A DNA stretch of 64,000 nt. Source: Bacillus sp. FJAT-42315 (lineage in GTDB: Bacteria > Bacillota > Bacilli > Bacillales > Domibacillaceae). A model generated the notes under the pieces. The model saw only the letters and a program-made list of their open reading frames with translations. It was not told the origin of the DNA and searched no databases. The stretch spans positions 2,496,667 through 2,560,666 of the forward strand of contig NZ_KZ454941.1 of the NCBI RefSeq assembly GCF_002797375.1, written 5' to 3'. Below, in pieces: positions 8,922 to 20,434 of the stretch (position 1 is the stretch's first letter; each line of letters opens with the position of its first letter). The position numbers and the translations under genes were made by a program.

Positions 8922-10259
8922 TTATACCTTCTTTCTAAATTTACTGATAAAGAACCCATCTCCGCCAAAGTCTTGCGGAAACACTTGTAGCATGTGACCT
9001 GTTGTTAATGCTTGAATCTCAGGAGGTAAATGATCCAATGCTGCTGGTTCAAACTCAGAGTTAGAGGCTAGAAATTTCGCTACTGTGCCTTCATTTTCTT
9101 CACGATCGACCGTACATGTACTATACACAAGGACTCCACCTTCTTTTAACAAAGGTGTGACTGCCTTTAAAATAGCTAATTGTACATTTTGTAAAGCAAG
9201 AAGGTCTTCTTCCTTCTTAGCATATTTAATATCTGGCTTTCTGCGAAGAACGCCAAGGCCAGAGCAAGGAGCATCGACTAAGATCCGATCAAAGCTTTCT
9301 TTTGGAAACATCTCTCCTGCTTTTCGACTATCAAGCGCTTTTGCTTCCACATTTTCTAACCCTAGTCTTTCAGTATTTTCTTTAATTAATTTGATTTTAT
9401 GTTCGTGTAAATCAAGAGCGATTACCTTTCCTGTCTGTTGCAGTTTTTCGGCTATATGGGTCGTTTTCCCTCCAGGAGCTGCACAGGAATCAAGTATCGC
9501 TTGATCTTGGTGAATATCAAGTGCATAAGCGACGAGCATCGAGCTTTCATCTTGAATCGTAGCAAGTCCTTTTGCAAACACTTCCGAGCGAGCGATATTT
9601 CCTTTCAAAATTCGAATCGCTTCTGGAATAAACAGACTCGGTTCCACTTGAAAACCCTCTTCTTGTAACTTTTGAATCACTTCATCGCGACTGGCTTTCG
9701 TCGCATTTACTCGAATCGTTTGCACCGGTGCGATTAAGTTCAGTTCACACATCGCTTTCGTTTTTTCAGCTCCAAATTGAGCCATCCATCTTTGAACTAG
9801 CCAAAGAGGATGACTAGTCGCAATCGATATGCGTTCTGCCTCATCTTTAATTTGATCAAGATCCTGCAACCCTTCTCGCTGAACCGAACGAAGCACTCCG
9901 TTGACTAAACCACTAATCCCTTTATGCCCCTTCGTCTTCGCAATTTCAACCGCTTCATGAATAACAGCTCGCTCCGGTACTTTATCGAGATAGACCATTT
10001 GATAAACCGACATGCGTAAAAGCTGTCTCACCCATGAATCAATTTTCTTCTTCAAAAACGGAGCTAAATAAAAATCAAGTGTCATTTTTCTTTGGATCGT
10101 GCCGTAAGCGATCTCTGTTAGTAGAGCAGCATCTCTTCCTGAAAGGGCATTTTTTTCTATTGCTGAATGCAGTAACAGATTGCTGTAGGAATGGTTTTTC
10201 TCTACTGATTCTAACAAATCGAGTGCAATTTCACGCACTTGTTTTTTCTTTTGTTTCAT
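8922..10259 (-). CDS. rsmB: 16S rRNA m5C967 methyltransferase RsmB (Sun)
   Basis: 445 residues. An N-terminal NusB-like RNA-binding domain (about 1-140) is followed by a SAM-dependent methyltransferase domain. The domain has [12 protein letters not shown] for [18 protein letters not shown] with one conserved cysteine, and VYSTCTV with the catalytic cysteine. It methylates C967 of 16S rRNA. It sits between fmt and rlmN, one base after fmt, in a compact translation-related operon. Confidence 0.95.
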   Translation of the reverse strand: MKQKKKQVREIALDLLESVEKNHSYSNLLLHSAIEKNALSGRDAALLTEIAYGTIQRKMTLDFYLAPFLKKKIDSWVRQLLRMSVYQMVYLDKVPERAVIHEAVEIAKTKGHKGISGLVNGVLRSVQREGLQDLDQIKDEAERISIATSHPLWLVQRWMAQFGAEKTKAMCELNLIAPVQTIRVNATKASRDEVIQKLQEEGFQVEPSLFIPEAIRILKGNIARSEVFAKGLATIQDESSMLVAYALDIHQDQAILDSCAAPGGKTTHIAEKLQQTGKVIALDLHEHKIKLIKENTERLGLENVEAKALDSRKAGEMFPKESFDRILVDAPCSGLGVLRRKPDIKYAKKEEDLLALQNVQLAILKAVTPLLKEGGVLVYSTCTVDREENEGTVAKFLASNSEFEPAALDHLPPEIQALTTGHMLQVFPQDFGGDGFFISKFRKKV

Positions 10260-10260
10260 C

Positions 10261-11205
10261 CTATTCTCCTAACTGCTTGCCGATCGGTAAATCTGAACCG
10301 GCTCCTCGTAAGTACTGCTGGGCAGACATTCTCTTTTTCCCTGAAGGTTGTAAGTTTGTCACTTTGATCGCTGTTTCATTTCCTGTCGCTACGATAAAAC
10401 CATCATCTTCAATGGAAAGGATCGTACCAGCTGGCACCTCTTTATTAGTAGGGACTTTTTCTCCCCACCAAATTTTCATTACTTTTCCATCTAGCTGTGT
10501 ATAAGCGACTGGCCACGGATGAAGTCCACGAATATGGTTATAGATTTCTTCCCCATTTCTTGACCAATCAATCTTTTCTTGCTCTCTTTTAATATTAGAA
10601 GCAAATGTAGCTTTCTGCTCATCTTGTTGAACCGGCTGAATTTCACCTGCCAATAATTTTGGAAGTGTGTCCGATAGTAGCTTAGATCCAATCGCACTCA
10701 ACTTATCATGCAAACTGCCGACATGATCCGTCTCTTCTATTATGACCTCCGCTTGACTAATGATATCCCCAGCATCTAACTTTTCTGCCATGTACATAAT
10801 CGTGATACCCGTCTTTTCTTTTCCTTGTAAAATCGAATAATGAATCGGGGCTCCACCACGTAACTCAGGTAGTAAGGAAGCATGAACATTGATGCATCCA
10901 TGTTTCGGAGCTTCTAGTAGTTCCTTCGGTAACAATTGTCCATAAGCAGCCGTCACAATGACATCGGGTTGTAAATCAATGATTTGTTGAAGCTCTTCTG
11001 ATGAGCGTAGTTTCTCCGGTTGCAAGACGGGAATGTCATGCTTTAACGCTTCTACTTTCACCGGAGGCGGAGTCAGCACCCGCTTTCTTCCAACTGGACG
11101 ATCTGGTTGTGTCACCACCGCTTGAATATGATAACCATCTTGAATTAACGTTTGTAATACAGGGACAGAGAAATCAGGTGTGCCCATAAAGACAATATTC
11201 GTCAT
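10261..11205 (-). CDS. fmt: Methionyl-tRNA formyltransferase
   Basis: 314 residues. Fmt formylates the amino group of Met-tRNAfMet using 10-formyltetrahydrofolate. The N-terminal Rossmann domain opens [15 protein letters not shown]; the catalytic region contains [19 protein letters not shown]-terminal OB-type tRNA-binding domain follows. It overlaps the upstream def by four bases (ATGA), a widespread def-fmt pairing that couples addition and removal of the formyl group. Confidence 0.97.
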   Translation of the reverse strand: MTNIVFMGTPDFSVPVLQTLIQDGYHIQAVVTQPDRPVGRKRVLTPPPVKVEALKHDIPVLQPEKLRSSEELQQIIDLQPDVIVTAAYGQLLPKELLEAPKHGCINVHASLLPELRGGAPIHYSILQGKEKTGITIMYMAEKLDAGDIISQAEVIIEETDHVGSLHDKLSAIGSKLLSDTLPKLLAGEIQPVQQDEQKATFASNIKREQEKIDWSRNGEEIYNHIRGLHPWPVAYTQLDGKVMKIWWGEKVPTNKEVPAGTILSIEDDGFIVATGNETAIKVTNLQPSGKKRMSAQQYLRGAGSDLPIGKQLGE

Positions 11206-11687
11206 TCTGCTCCCTCCTTTTCTAATTGTTCTTCTGAAATATATTCCTCTACTTTTGACGTAAATAATACGCCATGTAAATGGTCAATTTCATGCAAGAG
11301 CGCTCTTGCTAAAAAGTCGCGGGCTTCGATTAAAAAGTAGCGCCCTTTTATATCTTGCGCCTTCACCTTGACATAAGAAGGTCGAGTCACATACCCATAT
11401 AACCCAGGAAAGCTAAGACAACCTTCTACGTCTGTCTGTTTTCCTTTTTCCTCTAAAACAACGGGGTTAATTAACGTGATTAATCCATTCTCGTCTTCTA
11501 TATCGACAACCGCTACTTGCAGATCGACACCCACTTGCGGAGCAGCTAGTCCGACTCCATCTGCTTCAATCATCGTTTCATGCATATCACTTACTAGCTT
11601 TTTTAACTTTTTATTAAACTCCGTTACACGTGCGCATTCTTTTTCAAGAATATCAGCTGGAGCTTCTACAATCGGTAAATAGGCCAA
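11202..11687 (-). CDS. def: Peptide deformylase
   Basis: 161 residues, an iron/zinc hydrolase that removes the formyl group from nascent proteins. All three signature motifs are present: [18 protein letters not shown] with the metal-ligand cysteine, and HEIDHLHG with the two histidines and catalytic glutamate. The start appears to be TTG at 11687, seven bases from AAGGAGG; no ATG fits better. The length suits the short DefA-type enzyme rather than the longer Gram-positive YkrB/DefB type. Confidence 0.96.
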   Translation of the reverse strand: MAYLPIVEAPADILEKECARVTEFNKKLKKLVSDMHETMIEADGVGLAAPQVGVDLQVAVVDIEDENGLITLINPVVLEEKGKQTDVEGCLSFPGLYGYVTRPSYVKVKAQDIKGRYFLIEARDFLARALLHEIDHLHGVLFTSKVEEYISEEQLEKEGAE

Positions 11688-11723
11688 ACAACATCCTCCT
11701 TAATCTTCTTGCAACATTTCACT

Positions 11724-14135
11724 TTACATCATGATAAATGGATTGACATCTATAGCTACTTGTAAATACTTATCTTTATGTTGTTTTGTGTAATGCTCCA
11801 ATATCGTTTTTAATCCTTCATTTAGTTTCGGTTCCCGTTTGTATTTTATCAAACATTGATAGCGATATCTATCATTGATCCGCGGAATAGGAGAGGCGAC
11901 CGGACCAAGAATGATCGCTGATGGAGACAAATGAGATCGCAAATAATCCGCTATCTTTTCGGTAATCGATGAAGCCGTGAGCACATCATAATGACTCACC
12001 GTCACTAACGCTAAAAAATAAAAAGGTGGGTAATGCCCCATCTTTCGAATCATCATTTCCTGCTGATAAAATTGATCGTAATCTTGCGCTCCAGCAAGCT
12101 GAATGCTGTAATGTTCAGGTGTATACGTTTGAATGATCACTTCTCCTTGAAGCTCGTGACGACCGGCGCGTCCACTTACTTGTGTCAACAATTGAAACGT
12201 CTTTTCCGATGCGCGAAAATCTGGAATATGAAGCATCGTATCAGCCGTAAGGACACCGACGAGCGTAATATTAGGGAAATCTAATCCTTTCGCAATCATT
12301 TGTGTCCCTAATAAAATATCGGCTTTTCCCTCTTCAAATTGCCGCAGAAGTTTTTCGTGAGCACCCTTTTTGCTCGTTGTATCCACATCCATTCGGATCA
12401 CTCTTGCATGAGGCAGTAGCTTCCCAAGCTCTTCTTCTACTTTTTGCGTTCCCGTTCCAAAATAGCGTATATGCTCACTATTACATTCTGGACATGTGTT
12501 TGGAACCGGCTCCTCGTAGCCACAATAATGGCATTTCATTTGATGACGATAGCGATGGTACGTTAAGGAAATATCACAATGAGGACAACCAGATACATAC
12601 CCACAATCTCGGCACATAATAAAGGAAGAATGACCGCGTCGATTTAAAAACAACACTGTTTGTTCGCCTTTTTGCAGCCGATCCTCTAGCTTTTCAAATA
12701 AAGCCCTAGAAAACATCGATCGATTCCCATCTCTTAGTTCCTCGCGCATATCAACAATTTCAACTTCCGGCAATGCTTGATCATTCATCCGTTTCGATAA
12801 AGTAAGGAGTTTGTATACTCCTTTTTGCGCACGAGCAAAGCTTTCTAACGCCGGAGTAGCACTACCTAAAATCACCGGGCAATGATAGTGTTGTGCTCGC
12901 TTAATGGCGGTTTCTCTTGCATGATAACGAGGATTCTCCTCTTGCTTATAACTCGTTTCATGCTCTTCATCGATAATAATAATACCGAGGTTTTCAAACG
13001 GAGCAAAAATGGCCGAACGCGCACCGACGACCACCTTCACTTCCTTGCGCTGGATTTTTCGCCACTCATCATACTTCTCTCCCGTTGATAAGCCGCTATG
13101 CAAGACAGCGACATCATCCCCAAAACGCCCTTTAAACCGATGAACCATTTGCGGAGTAAGCGATATTTCCGGAACTAGCACAATCGCTTCCTTCCCTTTT
13201 TCAAGCACCTTTTGAATCGATTGCAAGTAGATTTCTGTCTTGCCACTGCCAGTCACTCCGTACAGTAAAAAGGTGTCATGCTGCTCTTGTTCAATCGATT
13301 GCAGAACAGGAATGATCGCTTTCTCTTGTAATTCTGTTAACGGCAGTGGTTCTGTTTTTTGAAACTCACGATTTTCATAAGGATCTCGATACATTTCCTG
13401 CTTTGTTTCTACTATGAGGCCCTTTTCAATTAAACTCTTTAATGTCGCACTTGAAGCACCACTTGCCTCCATCACTTCTTTCGCCGACACCAATGTAGGT
13501 GCTTGCTGGATTAAATAGTCTAGAACGAGCTTTTGTTTCAGCGCATTCGTTGGAAGCTTAGCGATATATTCTTTGCTTTGATCCGCTGAAAGTGCACAGC
13601 CAATCATGCGAATCATTTTTTTGTTGCCTTTACTTTTCACTTTATACACTAACTCGATCTGATCGGCTTTAACCTCTTGACGAAAAACCGTCAGTAAGCC
13701 TGCTTTTGCGACTTCTTCCCACCCAATCTCTGTTCGCTGTTGAAATGACTCGACTACTTCTTCCGTCGCTGGCTCTTTCCCATCGATTAAACGAAACACT
13801 TTTTCATATTTTGCCTTCATCGCCGCCGGCAGCATCGCTTGATAGGCAGATATTTTAAAACATAACGTCGTTTCTGTTAACCAGTCGGCAAGCTCTAATA
13901 GTTCTGTATTTAACACTGGCAATAAATCCATCGGCTCAATTAGCGGCTTTAACTTGTCCACTTCCGAGCGATTCTTTACCTCTGTCACAAAGCCTTGAAT
14001 ATGTCTCGGTCCAAAAGGAACAATGACTCTCATACCAGGTGCAATCATTCCAGACCATTTATCTGGAATTAAATAGTCAAATGAACGATCCGTTTGCATA
14101 GCTGCTACGTCGACGATGACGCTCGCTACTTGCAT
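11724..14135 (-). CDS. priA: Primosomal protein N', replication restart helicase PriA
   Basis: 803 residues. PriA recognises stalled forks and reloads the replisome. An N-terminal DNA-binding domain precedes a superfamily 2 helicase with Walker A GVTGSGKTEIY and DEEH box IIIDEEHETSY. A zinc-binding insert follows with paired CxxC motifs (CRDCGYVSGCPHC and CHYCGYEEPVPNTCPEC). The gene starts inside the 3' end of coaBC (10-base overlap), so the two are coupled. Confidence 0.96.
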   Translation of the reverse strand: MQVASVIVDVAAMQTDRSFDYLIPDKWSGMIAPGMRVIVPFGPRHIQGFVTEVKNRSEVDKLKPLIEPMDLLPVLNTELLELADWLTETTLCFKISAYQAMLPAAMKAKYEKVFRLIDGKEPATEEVVESFQQRTEIGWEEVAKAGLLTVFRQEVKADQIELVYKVKSKGNKKMIRMIGCALSADQSKEYIAKLPTNALKQKLVLDYLIQQAPTLVSAKEVMEASGASSATLKSLIEKGLIVETKQEMYRDPYENREFQKTEPLPLTELQEKAIIPVLQSIEQEQHDTFLLYGVTGSGKTEIYLQSIQKVLEKGKEAIVLVPEISLTPQMVHRFKGRFGDDVAVLHSGLSTGEKYDEWRKIQRKEVKVVVGARSAIFAPFENLGIIIIDEEHETSYKQEENPRYHARETAIKRAQHYHCPVILGSATPALESFARAQKGVYKLLTLSKRMNDQALPEVEIVDMREELRDGNRSMFSRALFEKLEDRLQKGEQTVLFLNRRGHSSFIMCRDCGYVSGCPHCDISLTYHRYRHQMKCHYCGYEEPVPNTCPECNSEHIRYFGTGTQKVEEELGKLLPHARVIRMDVDTTSKKGAHEKLLRQFEEGKADILLGTQMIAKGLDFPNITLVGVLTADTMLHIPDFRASEKTFQLLTQVSGRAGRHELQGEVIIQTYTPEHYSIQLAGAQDYDQFYQQEMMIRKMGHYPPFYFLALVTVSHYDVLTASSITEKIADYLRSHLSPSAIILGPVASPIPRINDRYRYQCLIKYKREPKLNEGLKTILEHYTKQHKDKYLQVAIDVNPFIMM

Positions 14136-15346
14136 TCGATCTCACCCTTTGTTAATTCAGCAACGGCCTCTATCAAAATCACATAGGCTACCTCTTTTTT
14201 CGTCATTAAGTCTAACTCTTTTTTCGAGCCATCTTTTTTGTAAATCGTAATAATGTTTGTGTCGCCACCAAAGCCAGCCCCTGCCTCTTTCACATTATTA
14301 GCTACAATCATATCGGCATTTTTCGCTTCAAGCTTTCGCTTGGCATATTCTTCGACGCGGTCTGTTTCCGCGGCAAACCCGATCAACAATTGATGTGTTT
14401 TCTCTTGTCCCAATGTTTTTAAGATGTCTTTTGTCCGTTCCATCTCAAGAACGAGATCGCCTTCTTTTTTCTTCATTTTGTCAACATGAACAATTTTCGG
14501 GCGGTAATCCGCAACGGCGGCTGTTTTAATGACGATATCTGCCTCTTGAAACTTCCCCATCACCGCTTGATACATCTCTTCTGCATCTTGAACTTGAGTA
14601 AATTGAACACCCGTTGGTTTCGACAGTGATACCGGTCCAGAAATCAACTCAACATTCGCTCCTAGCTCTCTAGCTGCTTCTGCCAAAGCATAGCCCATCT
14701 TTCCTGATGAATGATTCGTTAAAAAACGAACAGGATCAATCGCTTCTCTCGTAGGACCCGCTGTAATCATCACCATCTTTCCTTTCAAAGGCTGATGCTG
14801 TTTCTTCTGAAAAAATTGATCGATTAACGTAACGATTTTCTCGGGTTCTTCCAGACGACCTTTTCCTACATAGCCGCAGGCAAGATACCCTTCACTCGGC
14901 TCCACGAATTGGTAACCAAAACTCGCTAACGTGTCAATATTCCGTTTAACAGCAGGATGGTCATACATATGAACATTCATCGCTGGTGCAATCCAGACAG
15001 GAGCAGTTGAGGCGAGAACCGTGGTCGAAATCATCTCATCTGCTAATCCATTGGCTAGCTTCCCAATCATATTCGCTGTAGCCGGTGCCACTAAAATCAA
15101 ATCTGCCCAGTCAGCTAAATCAATGTGAGCAATTACTTCCGGATGCTTTTCATCAAATGTGTCTGTATAAACGTCGTATCGAGACAATGCTTGAAATGTA
15201 AGAGGTGTCACAAATTTTTGAGCAGAAGAAGACATAATCACCTTCACTAAAGCTCCACCTTGAGTCAATTTGCTCGTTAAAGCAGCTGCTTTGTAAACAG
15301 CAATTCCACCAGTTACACACAATAGTATTTTCTTTCCATTTAACAT
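14126..15346 (-). CDS. coaBC: Bifunctional phosphopantothenoylcysteine decarboxylase / phosphopantothenate-cysteine ligase
   Basis: 406 residues from ATG at 15346, which GGAGG precedes by 8-9 bases. A longer reading from TTG at 15361 would put the start inside the ribosome binding site and is rejected. The N-terminal flavoprotein domain (CoaC) begins KILLCVTGGIAVYKA and has the active histidine in AHIDLADWADL. The C-terminal CoaB domain has TAGPTREAIDPVRFLTNHSSGK. Together they make 4'-phosphopantetheine for coenzyme A. Confidence 0.95.
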   Translation of the reverse strand: MLNGKKILLCVTGGIAVYKAAALTSKLTQGGALVKVIMSSSAQKFVTPLTFQALSRYDVYTDTFDEKHPEVIAHIDLADWADLILVAPATANMIGKLANGLADEMISTTVLASTAPVWIAPAMNVHMYDHPAVKRNIDTLASFGYQFVEPSEGYLACGYVGKGRLEEPEKIVTLIDQFFQKKQHQPLKGKMVMITAGPTREAIDPVRFLTNHSSGKMGYALAEAARELGANVELISGPVSLSKPTGVQFTQVQDAEEMYQAVMGKFQEADIVIKTAAVADYRPKIVHVDKMKKKEGDLVLEMERTKDILKTLGQEKTHQLLIGFAAETDRVEEYAKRKLEAKNADMIVANNVKEAGAGFGGDTNIITIYKKDGSKKELDLMTKKEVAYVILIEAVAELTKGEIECK

Positions 15347-15399
15347 AGAAAAAACCTCCAATTATCGAAAGAATCGGTCTCATTTGAATGAAAAAATAA

Positions 15400-15505
15400 G
15401 GTGTCCCTAAAGCAAAGAGCCAGGCACCTCCACCGCCATATATAGTTGATGAAATCACTATATGTTTAGCTTTAAAGTGGAGAAGCCAGGCACTTAAGGG
15501 ACACC
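15400..15505. repeat. Composite inverted/direct repeat between rpoZ and coaBC
   Basis: Outer arms GGTGTCCCT (15400-15408) and AGGGACACC (15497-15505) are perfect inverted copies. Inside, AGCCAGGCAC occurs twice in direct orientation (15418-15427 and 15484-15493). A central pair close to CATATAGT and ACTATATG, and short TAAAGC/GCTTTA pairs, add further symmetry. The roughly 106-base unit could fold into a long hairpin. It has no coding potential and looks like a small dispersed or MITE-like repeat; origin unknown. Confidence 0.7.
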
Positions 15506-15523
15506 CTCTTCGTTCGGTTTACA

Positions 15524-15751
15524 TTACACTTCGTCAGAGTATGTTTCGTTTACATCCTTTTCTTTCATAGACAATTTATCGGCATAAATTTCTTCTAGCG
15601 CTCTCCCCACAAATTTGTGAGAAACATAAGAATCAAGCATTTGAGTCGTGCTGTTTTCTTGTAAGCTGCGAGCACGCTTAGCTGCCACACTAACTAATGA
15701 GTATTTTGAATCAATTTTAGTTAAAAGATTATCGATTGATGGGTATAACAT
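15524..15751 (-). CDS. rpoZ: DNA-directed RNA polymerase omega subunit
   Basis: 75 residues. The small omega subunit helps fold and stabilise beta-prime. The family core is visible in [26 protein letters not shown] and [15 protein letters not shown] at 15751 is preferred: a GTG at 15760 is only two bases from GGAG, whereas the ATG has about ten. It starts two bases after the gmk stop, and gmk-rpoZ linkage is widely conserved. Confidence 0.95.
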   Translation of the reverse strand: MLYPSIDNLLTKIDSKYSLVSVAAKRARSLQENSTTQMLDSYVSHKFVGRALEEIYADKLSMKEKDVNETYSDEV

Positions 15752-15752
15752 A

Positions 15753-16639
<887 letters not shown>

Positions 16640-16679
16640 AAATTCCCCCCAAACTATAGCTTAACAGCTTGCTCTGACG

Positions 16680-17555
16680 TTATTCGATATTTTGAATTTG
16701 CTCCCTCATTTTTTCAAGAGTGGTTTTCAGTTCAACAACAGCGGAACTAATCTTTGAATCATTCGCTTTCGAACCTATTGTGTTCACTTCTCGATTCATC
16801 TCCTGAATCATAAAGTCGAGCTTACGACCAATGGGCTCCGGCAATTCCAGCGTCTGCTGAAATTGTTGCATATGACTATCAAGCCGAATACACTCCTCAT
16901 GAATATCTGATTTCTCAGCAAAGATCGCTATCTCTGTTAAAATTCGATCTTGATCAAACGGAGTGGCTGTCAGTTCTGTTAATCTTCGTTCAAGTCGATG
17001 ACGATATGATTGTATGACCAACGGTGCGAATTGCTTCACTTCGCTGAGCCTTTGTTCAAGACTGTTCAGTAAACGTACTAGATCTTTCTTTAGCTCAGCA
17101 CCCTCAACTAGCCTCATTTCATGAAGATGTTCAACCGCCTGCTCAACCGCTTCAAGAACAAGCTGTTCCACCACAATGTTCTCTTCTTCATTCTCCTCGA
17201 TTGTAATGAAATCCGGACGCTGTAGCAAATCTTTTAATTCTGGTTGACCTGCGAGTTGATATTTATCCGAAATCACTTCCATCAATTGGATGTATTCTTC
17301 AATAAGCGTCCAATCGGCTTGGAGCGTTCGATGAATGAATCCCTCACCGTCGATACTAATAAACAGCTCCACTCGACCTCTATGTATATATTGTGCCAAT
17401 TTCTTCTTTATTTTATCTTCTATTTTCATTAATTGTCTGGGCATTCGTATTTGAAATTCACTGAAACGGTGGTTCACTGACTTCATTTCGACCGTTATTA
17501 CGTGATCGGCTGATTTAAGTTTACTTCTGCCAAACCCCGTCATACTTTTAACCAT
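16680..17555 (-). CDS. yloC: YicC family endoribonuclease YloC
   Basis: 291 residues from ATG at 17555, opening MVKSMTGFGRSK, the family N-terminus. A reading from 17573 adds six residues that the family lacks. YicC proteins form oligomeric RNA-cleaving assemblies in E. coli; the role in Bacillus is less clear. The C-terminal segment with HEECIRLDSHMQQF, KLDFMIQEMNREVNT and IGSKAND is strongly conserved in the family. Confidence 0.9.
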   Translation of the reverse strand: MVKSMTGFGRSKLKSADHVITVEMKSVNHRFSEFQIRMPRQLMKIEDKIKKKLAQYIHRGRVELFISIDGEGFIHRTLQADWTLIEEYIQLMEVISDKYQLAGQPELKDLLQRPDFITIEENEEENIVVEQLVLEAVEQAVEHLHEMRLVEGAELKKDLVRLLNSLEQRLSEVKQFAPLVIQSYRHRLERRLTELTATPFDQDRILTEIAIFAEKSDIHEECIRLDSHMQQFQQTLELPEPIGRKLDFMIQEMNREVNTIGSKANDSKISSAVVELKTTLEKMREQIQNIE

Positions 17556-17577
17556 CAGCCACTCACTTCCCATTCAA

Positions 17578-17616
17578 AAAAATAAAAGGCAATAGAGGTT
17601 GCTCTACTACCTTTTT
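17578..17616 (-). terminator. Terminator between yloB and yloC
   Basis: On the minus strand GGTAGTAGAG pairs with CTCTATTGCC through ten pairs including G-U, followed by TTTTATTTTTTT. It should end yloB transcription. Confidence 0.75.
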
Positions 17617-17630
17617 CATTGTATCATATT

Positions 17631-20303
17631 TCATCGGCTTTTTCTTGCAAAAAATGAACCAGCTAACAAAAATGTTGGGATTGCTGACATTCCTACGATC
17701 AGTAGCCATTCTCTCATTTGTAACGGCACCGTATGGAAAATAGGCTGTAAGCTTGGCATATAGATCACAGCAACCATTAATAAAAAAGACGAAAGAACAG
17801 CGACGATTAAATGTACATTCCCAAACGGATTTCTAGCTAACACGGAATGCTCGCTTCTGCAATCAAATACATGTATGAGCTGAGCCGTCACTAACGTAGC
17901 AAAAGCGACTGTTTGAGCATAAGCGAGATGGTTAGGGTGCTCGTTTAACGTGATCATAAACGCCGCTAATGTCACAGCACCGATCAAAAATCCTCGAGAA
18001 ATGATTTTCCATCCTAATCCTCTAGCAAACACGCCTTCTTTCGGATGCCTTGGTGGTCGTTTCATCACATCTTCTTCTGATCGATCCATCCCTAGCGCTA
18101 ACGCAGGTAAGCCATCGGTCACTAAATTAACCCATAGTATTTGAATCGGGACTAATGGGAGTGGAAGGGCTAAGAGCATCGCAAATAGCATCACTAATAT
18201 TTCCCCGACATTCGAAGCTAAAAGATAACGAATAAACTTACGAATGTTTTCATATATACTTCTTCCTTCCTCGACCGCTGCTTTAATCGTAGCAAAGTGG
18301 TCATCTGCTAATACTAAAGAAGATGCCTCTTTTGCCACATCTGTGCCAGTGATCCCCATGGATATTCCAATATCAGCCGTTTTAATGGCTGGCGCATCAT
18401 TGACACCGTCACCAGTCATCGCCACGATATGACCATTTTTCTGTAGCGCCTTTACGATTTTCAGTTTATCTTCTGGGGAAACCCTTGCATAGACGGTCGT
18501 CGTTTCCGCTGCATTGGCTAGCTCGACATCTGTCATTTGACTTAACGCCTGTCCATCCAATATTTTCGATGCATCTTTTGTGATTCCTAAATCAGACGCA
18601 ATCGCAGCAGCCGTTTGAGCATGATCGCCTGTAATCATCACTGTTTTAATTCCAGCTTGCTTACATTCGGCAATCGCTTGCTTTACTTCTTTACGCGGAG
18701 GATCGATCATCCCTTGCAGCCCGATAAATGTTAGACCATCTTCTACCCCTTTCCCTTTGCCGTTTATAGAAGAAAGTGGTTTATAGGCAATCGCAATCAT
18801 TCGAAGGGCTCGAGATGCCAATGAATCCATCGCAGCTTCCGTTTGCTCGCGATAATCCTTTGTCAACAACTGCTTTTGATCCTCCCATAAAATATAATGA
18901 CTACGGCGCATTAATACATCTGGTGCTCCCTTCGTTACCGCAAACCGTTGTCCTTTTGTATCTCTCACAATGACTGTCATCATTTTTCTCGTGGAATCGA
19001 AGGGCATCTCCTCTTCAATGACGAACTGAGAAAAAAGATGCTCTCGGCTTAACCCCGCTTTTAAGGCGGCCGTCACTAACGCTCCTTCCGTTGGATCTCC
19101 TTGAACAATATACTCTTTCTCCTTCTCCTTGATTTCCGCGTGATTACATAACAGCCCAAATGTCAGCAGCTGATATAAGCTCTTTTCAGAGGAAGGTGGT
19201 ACCTCCCGCTGATCCTCAAAAAACTTCCCTTTAGGTTCATAGCCCTTGCCACTGATGAGCCAGTGTCTTCCCCCACTCCATACATCGGTAACCGTCATTT
19301 GATTTTGCGTCATCGTCCCTGTTTTATCGGAACAAATAATCGTTGTACACCCTAACGTTTCAACAGCAGATAACTTTCTGACGATCGCTTTTTGTTTAAT
19401 CATCCGTTGAACACCTAATGACAACGCAACCGTCACAATGGCCGGTAACCCTTCAGGAATCGCTGCGACTGCTAAAGACACACCTGCGAGTAGCATCGTA
19501 TATAATTCATGTCCTTGCCAAACTCCGAGAATAACAACTAGCATCGTTAATAAGAGGGCGGCGACAATTAAATACTTCCCAAGCTGTTCTAATCGGCGCT
19601 GCAATGGCGTTTCTGTTTTTCCGGTTTGCTGTAGCATCGCTGCAATATTACCCATCGCTGTTTTCATCCCAATGGCTGTGACCACACCGACTCCATTTCC
19701 ACGTGTGATCAACGTCCCCATAAACGCCATGTTTTTCAAATCAGCAAGGGCGAGCGCTTCCCCTTTCATTGGTGATGCATGCTTTTCCACAGGTACAGAC
19801 TCTCCTGTCATCGACGATTCTTCAATTTCTAAATTGACCGCTTCTAAAAGCCTCACATCGGCTCCAATCCGATCGCCAGCAGAAAATTTCAAAATATCAC
19901 CTGGAACAATTTCTTTAGAAAGGATTTTCGTCCACTCGTCATCTCTCAATACAAGCGCTTGTGGAGCAGATAATTCCTTTAGCGCTTGGAGTGACTTTTC
20001 TGCTTTTCTTTCTTGTAAAAAACCTAATACCCCATTAATAAAAATAATCGCAAGAATCGCGATCGAATCAATATATTCGCCCATTATCGCTGATATCACC
20101 GTTGCCGCCACTAATACAAACACCATAAAGTCATTAAATTGCTGGAAGAAAACAAGCCAAGCAGAAGGGAGCTTGGCCTCTTGTAATTCATTAAACCCAG
20201 AATGCTTCCTCCTTTTTGACACCTCTTCCTTTGTTAATCCACGCTGAACGCTCGTTTGAAGCTGGCTTTCAACCTCCTCTTGTTTCAACTGATGAAAATT
20301 CAT
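17631..20303 (-). CDS. yloB: P-type Ca2+-transporting ATPase YloB
   Basis: 890 residues, a P2A (SERCA-like) pump. Visible elements are the actuator motif MTGESVPV, the M4 ion-binding segment AIPEGLPAIVTVAL, phosphorylated aspartate in CSDKTGTMTQNQM and the hinge MTGDGVNDAPAIK. Ten membrane helices are expected; the last four lie in the C-terminal third. The protein exports calcium at ATP cost. The B. subtilis homologue is expressed during sporulation and is linked to spore heat resistance and germination. It is divergent from rqcH. Confidence 0.93.
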   Translation of the reverse strand: MNFHQLKQEEVESQLQTSVQRGLTKEEVSKRRKHSGFNELQEAKLPSAWLVFFQQFNDFMVFVLVAATVISAIMGEYIDSIAILAIIFINGVLGFLQERKAEKSLQALKELSAPQALVLRDDEWTKILSKEIVPGDILKFSAGDRIGADVRLLEAVNLEIEESSMTGESVPVEKHASPMKGEALALADLKNMAFMGTLITRGNGVGVVTAIGMKTAMGNIAAMLQQTGKTETPLQRRLEQLGKYLIVAALLLTMLVVILGVWQGHELYTMLLAGVSLAVAAIPEGLPAIVTVALSLGVQRMIKQKAIVRKLSAVETLGCTTIICSDKTGTMTQNQMTVTDVWSGGRHWLISGKGYEPKGKFFEDQREVPPSSEKSLYQLLTFGLLCNHAEIKEKEKEYIVQGDPTEGALVTAALKAGLSREHLFSQFVIEEEMPFDSTRKMMTVIVRDTKGQRFAVTKGAPDVLMRRSHYILWEDQKQLLTKDYREQTEAAMDSLASRALRMIAIAYKPLSSINGKGKGVEDGLTFIGLQGMIDPPRKEVKQAIAECKQAGIKTVMITGDHAQTAAAIASDLGITKDASKILDGQALSQMTDVELANAAETTTVYARVSPEDKLKIVKALQKNGHIVAMTGDGVNDAPAIKTADIGISMGITGTDVAKEASSLVLADDHFATIKAAVEEGRSIYENIRKFIRYLLASNVGEILVMLFAMLLALPLPLVPIQILWVNLVTDGLPALALGMDRSEEDVMKRPPRHPKEGVFARGLGWKIISRGFLIGAVTLAAFMITLNEHPNHLAYAQTVAFATLVTAQLIHVFDCRSEHSVLARNPFGNVHLIVAVLSSFLLMVAVIYMPSLQPIFHTVPLQMREWLLIVGMSAIPTFLLAGSFFARKSR

Positions 20304-20434
20304 CTACTCACTCCCCTTAGCGAACAAACTTGTCCTTCTCATAGCAAGATTATTCAGTGAAACGCAAAAACATGATATGATTTGAATAAGTTTTTGAAAG
20401 CAGGAAATTTATATGAAGAAAAGGAAGACAGCCT
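20304..20434. promoter_or_regulatory. Divergent yloB/rqcH promoter region with possible 10-codon leader
   Basis: For rqcH a TATGAT -10 occurs near 20375 with only a weak TTCAGT at -35, 17 bases upstream. A ten-codon reading frame (20413-20445, MKKRKTAYVI) starts behind AGGAAA and ends nine bases inside rqcH in another frame. It might modulate rqcH translation or be chance. No clear promoter was seen toward yloB. Confidence 0.35.

Noticed and set aside
19438-20247. 269-codon plus-strand frame antisense to yloB
   Set aside because: Exact antisense of a well-conserved ATPase; no ribosome binding site or recognisable protein pattern; arises from codon usage of yloB.
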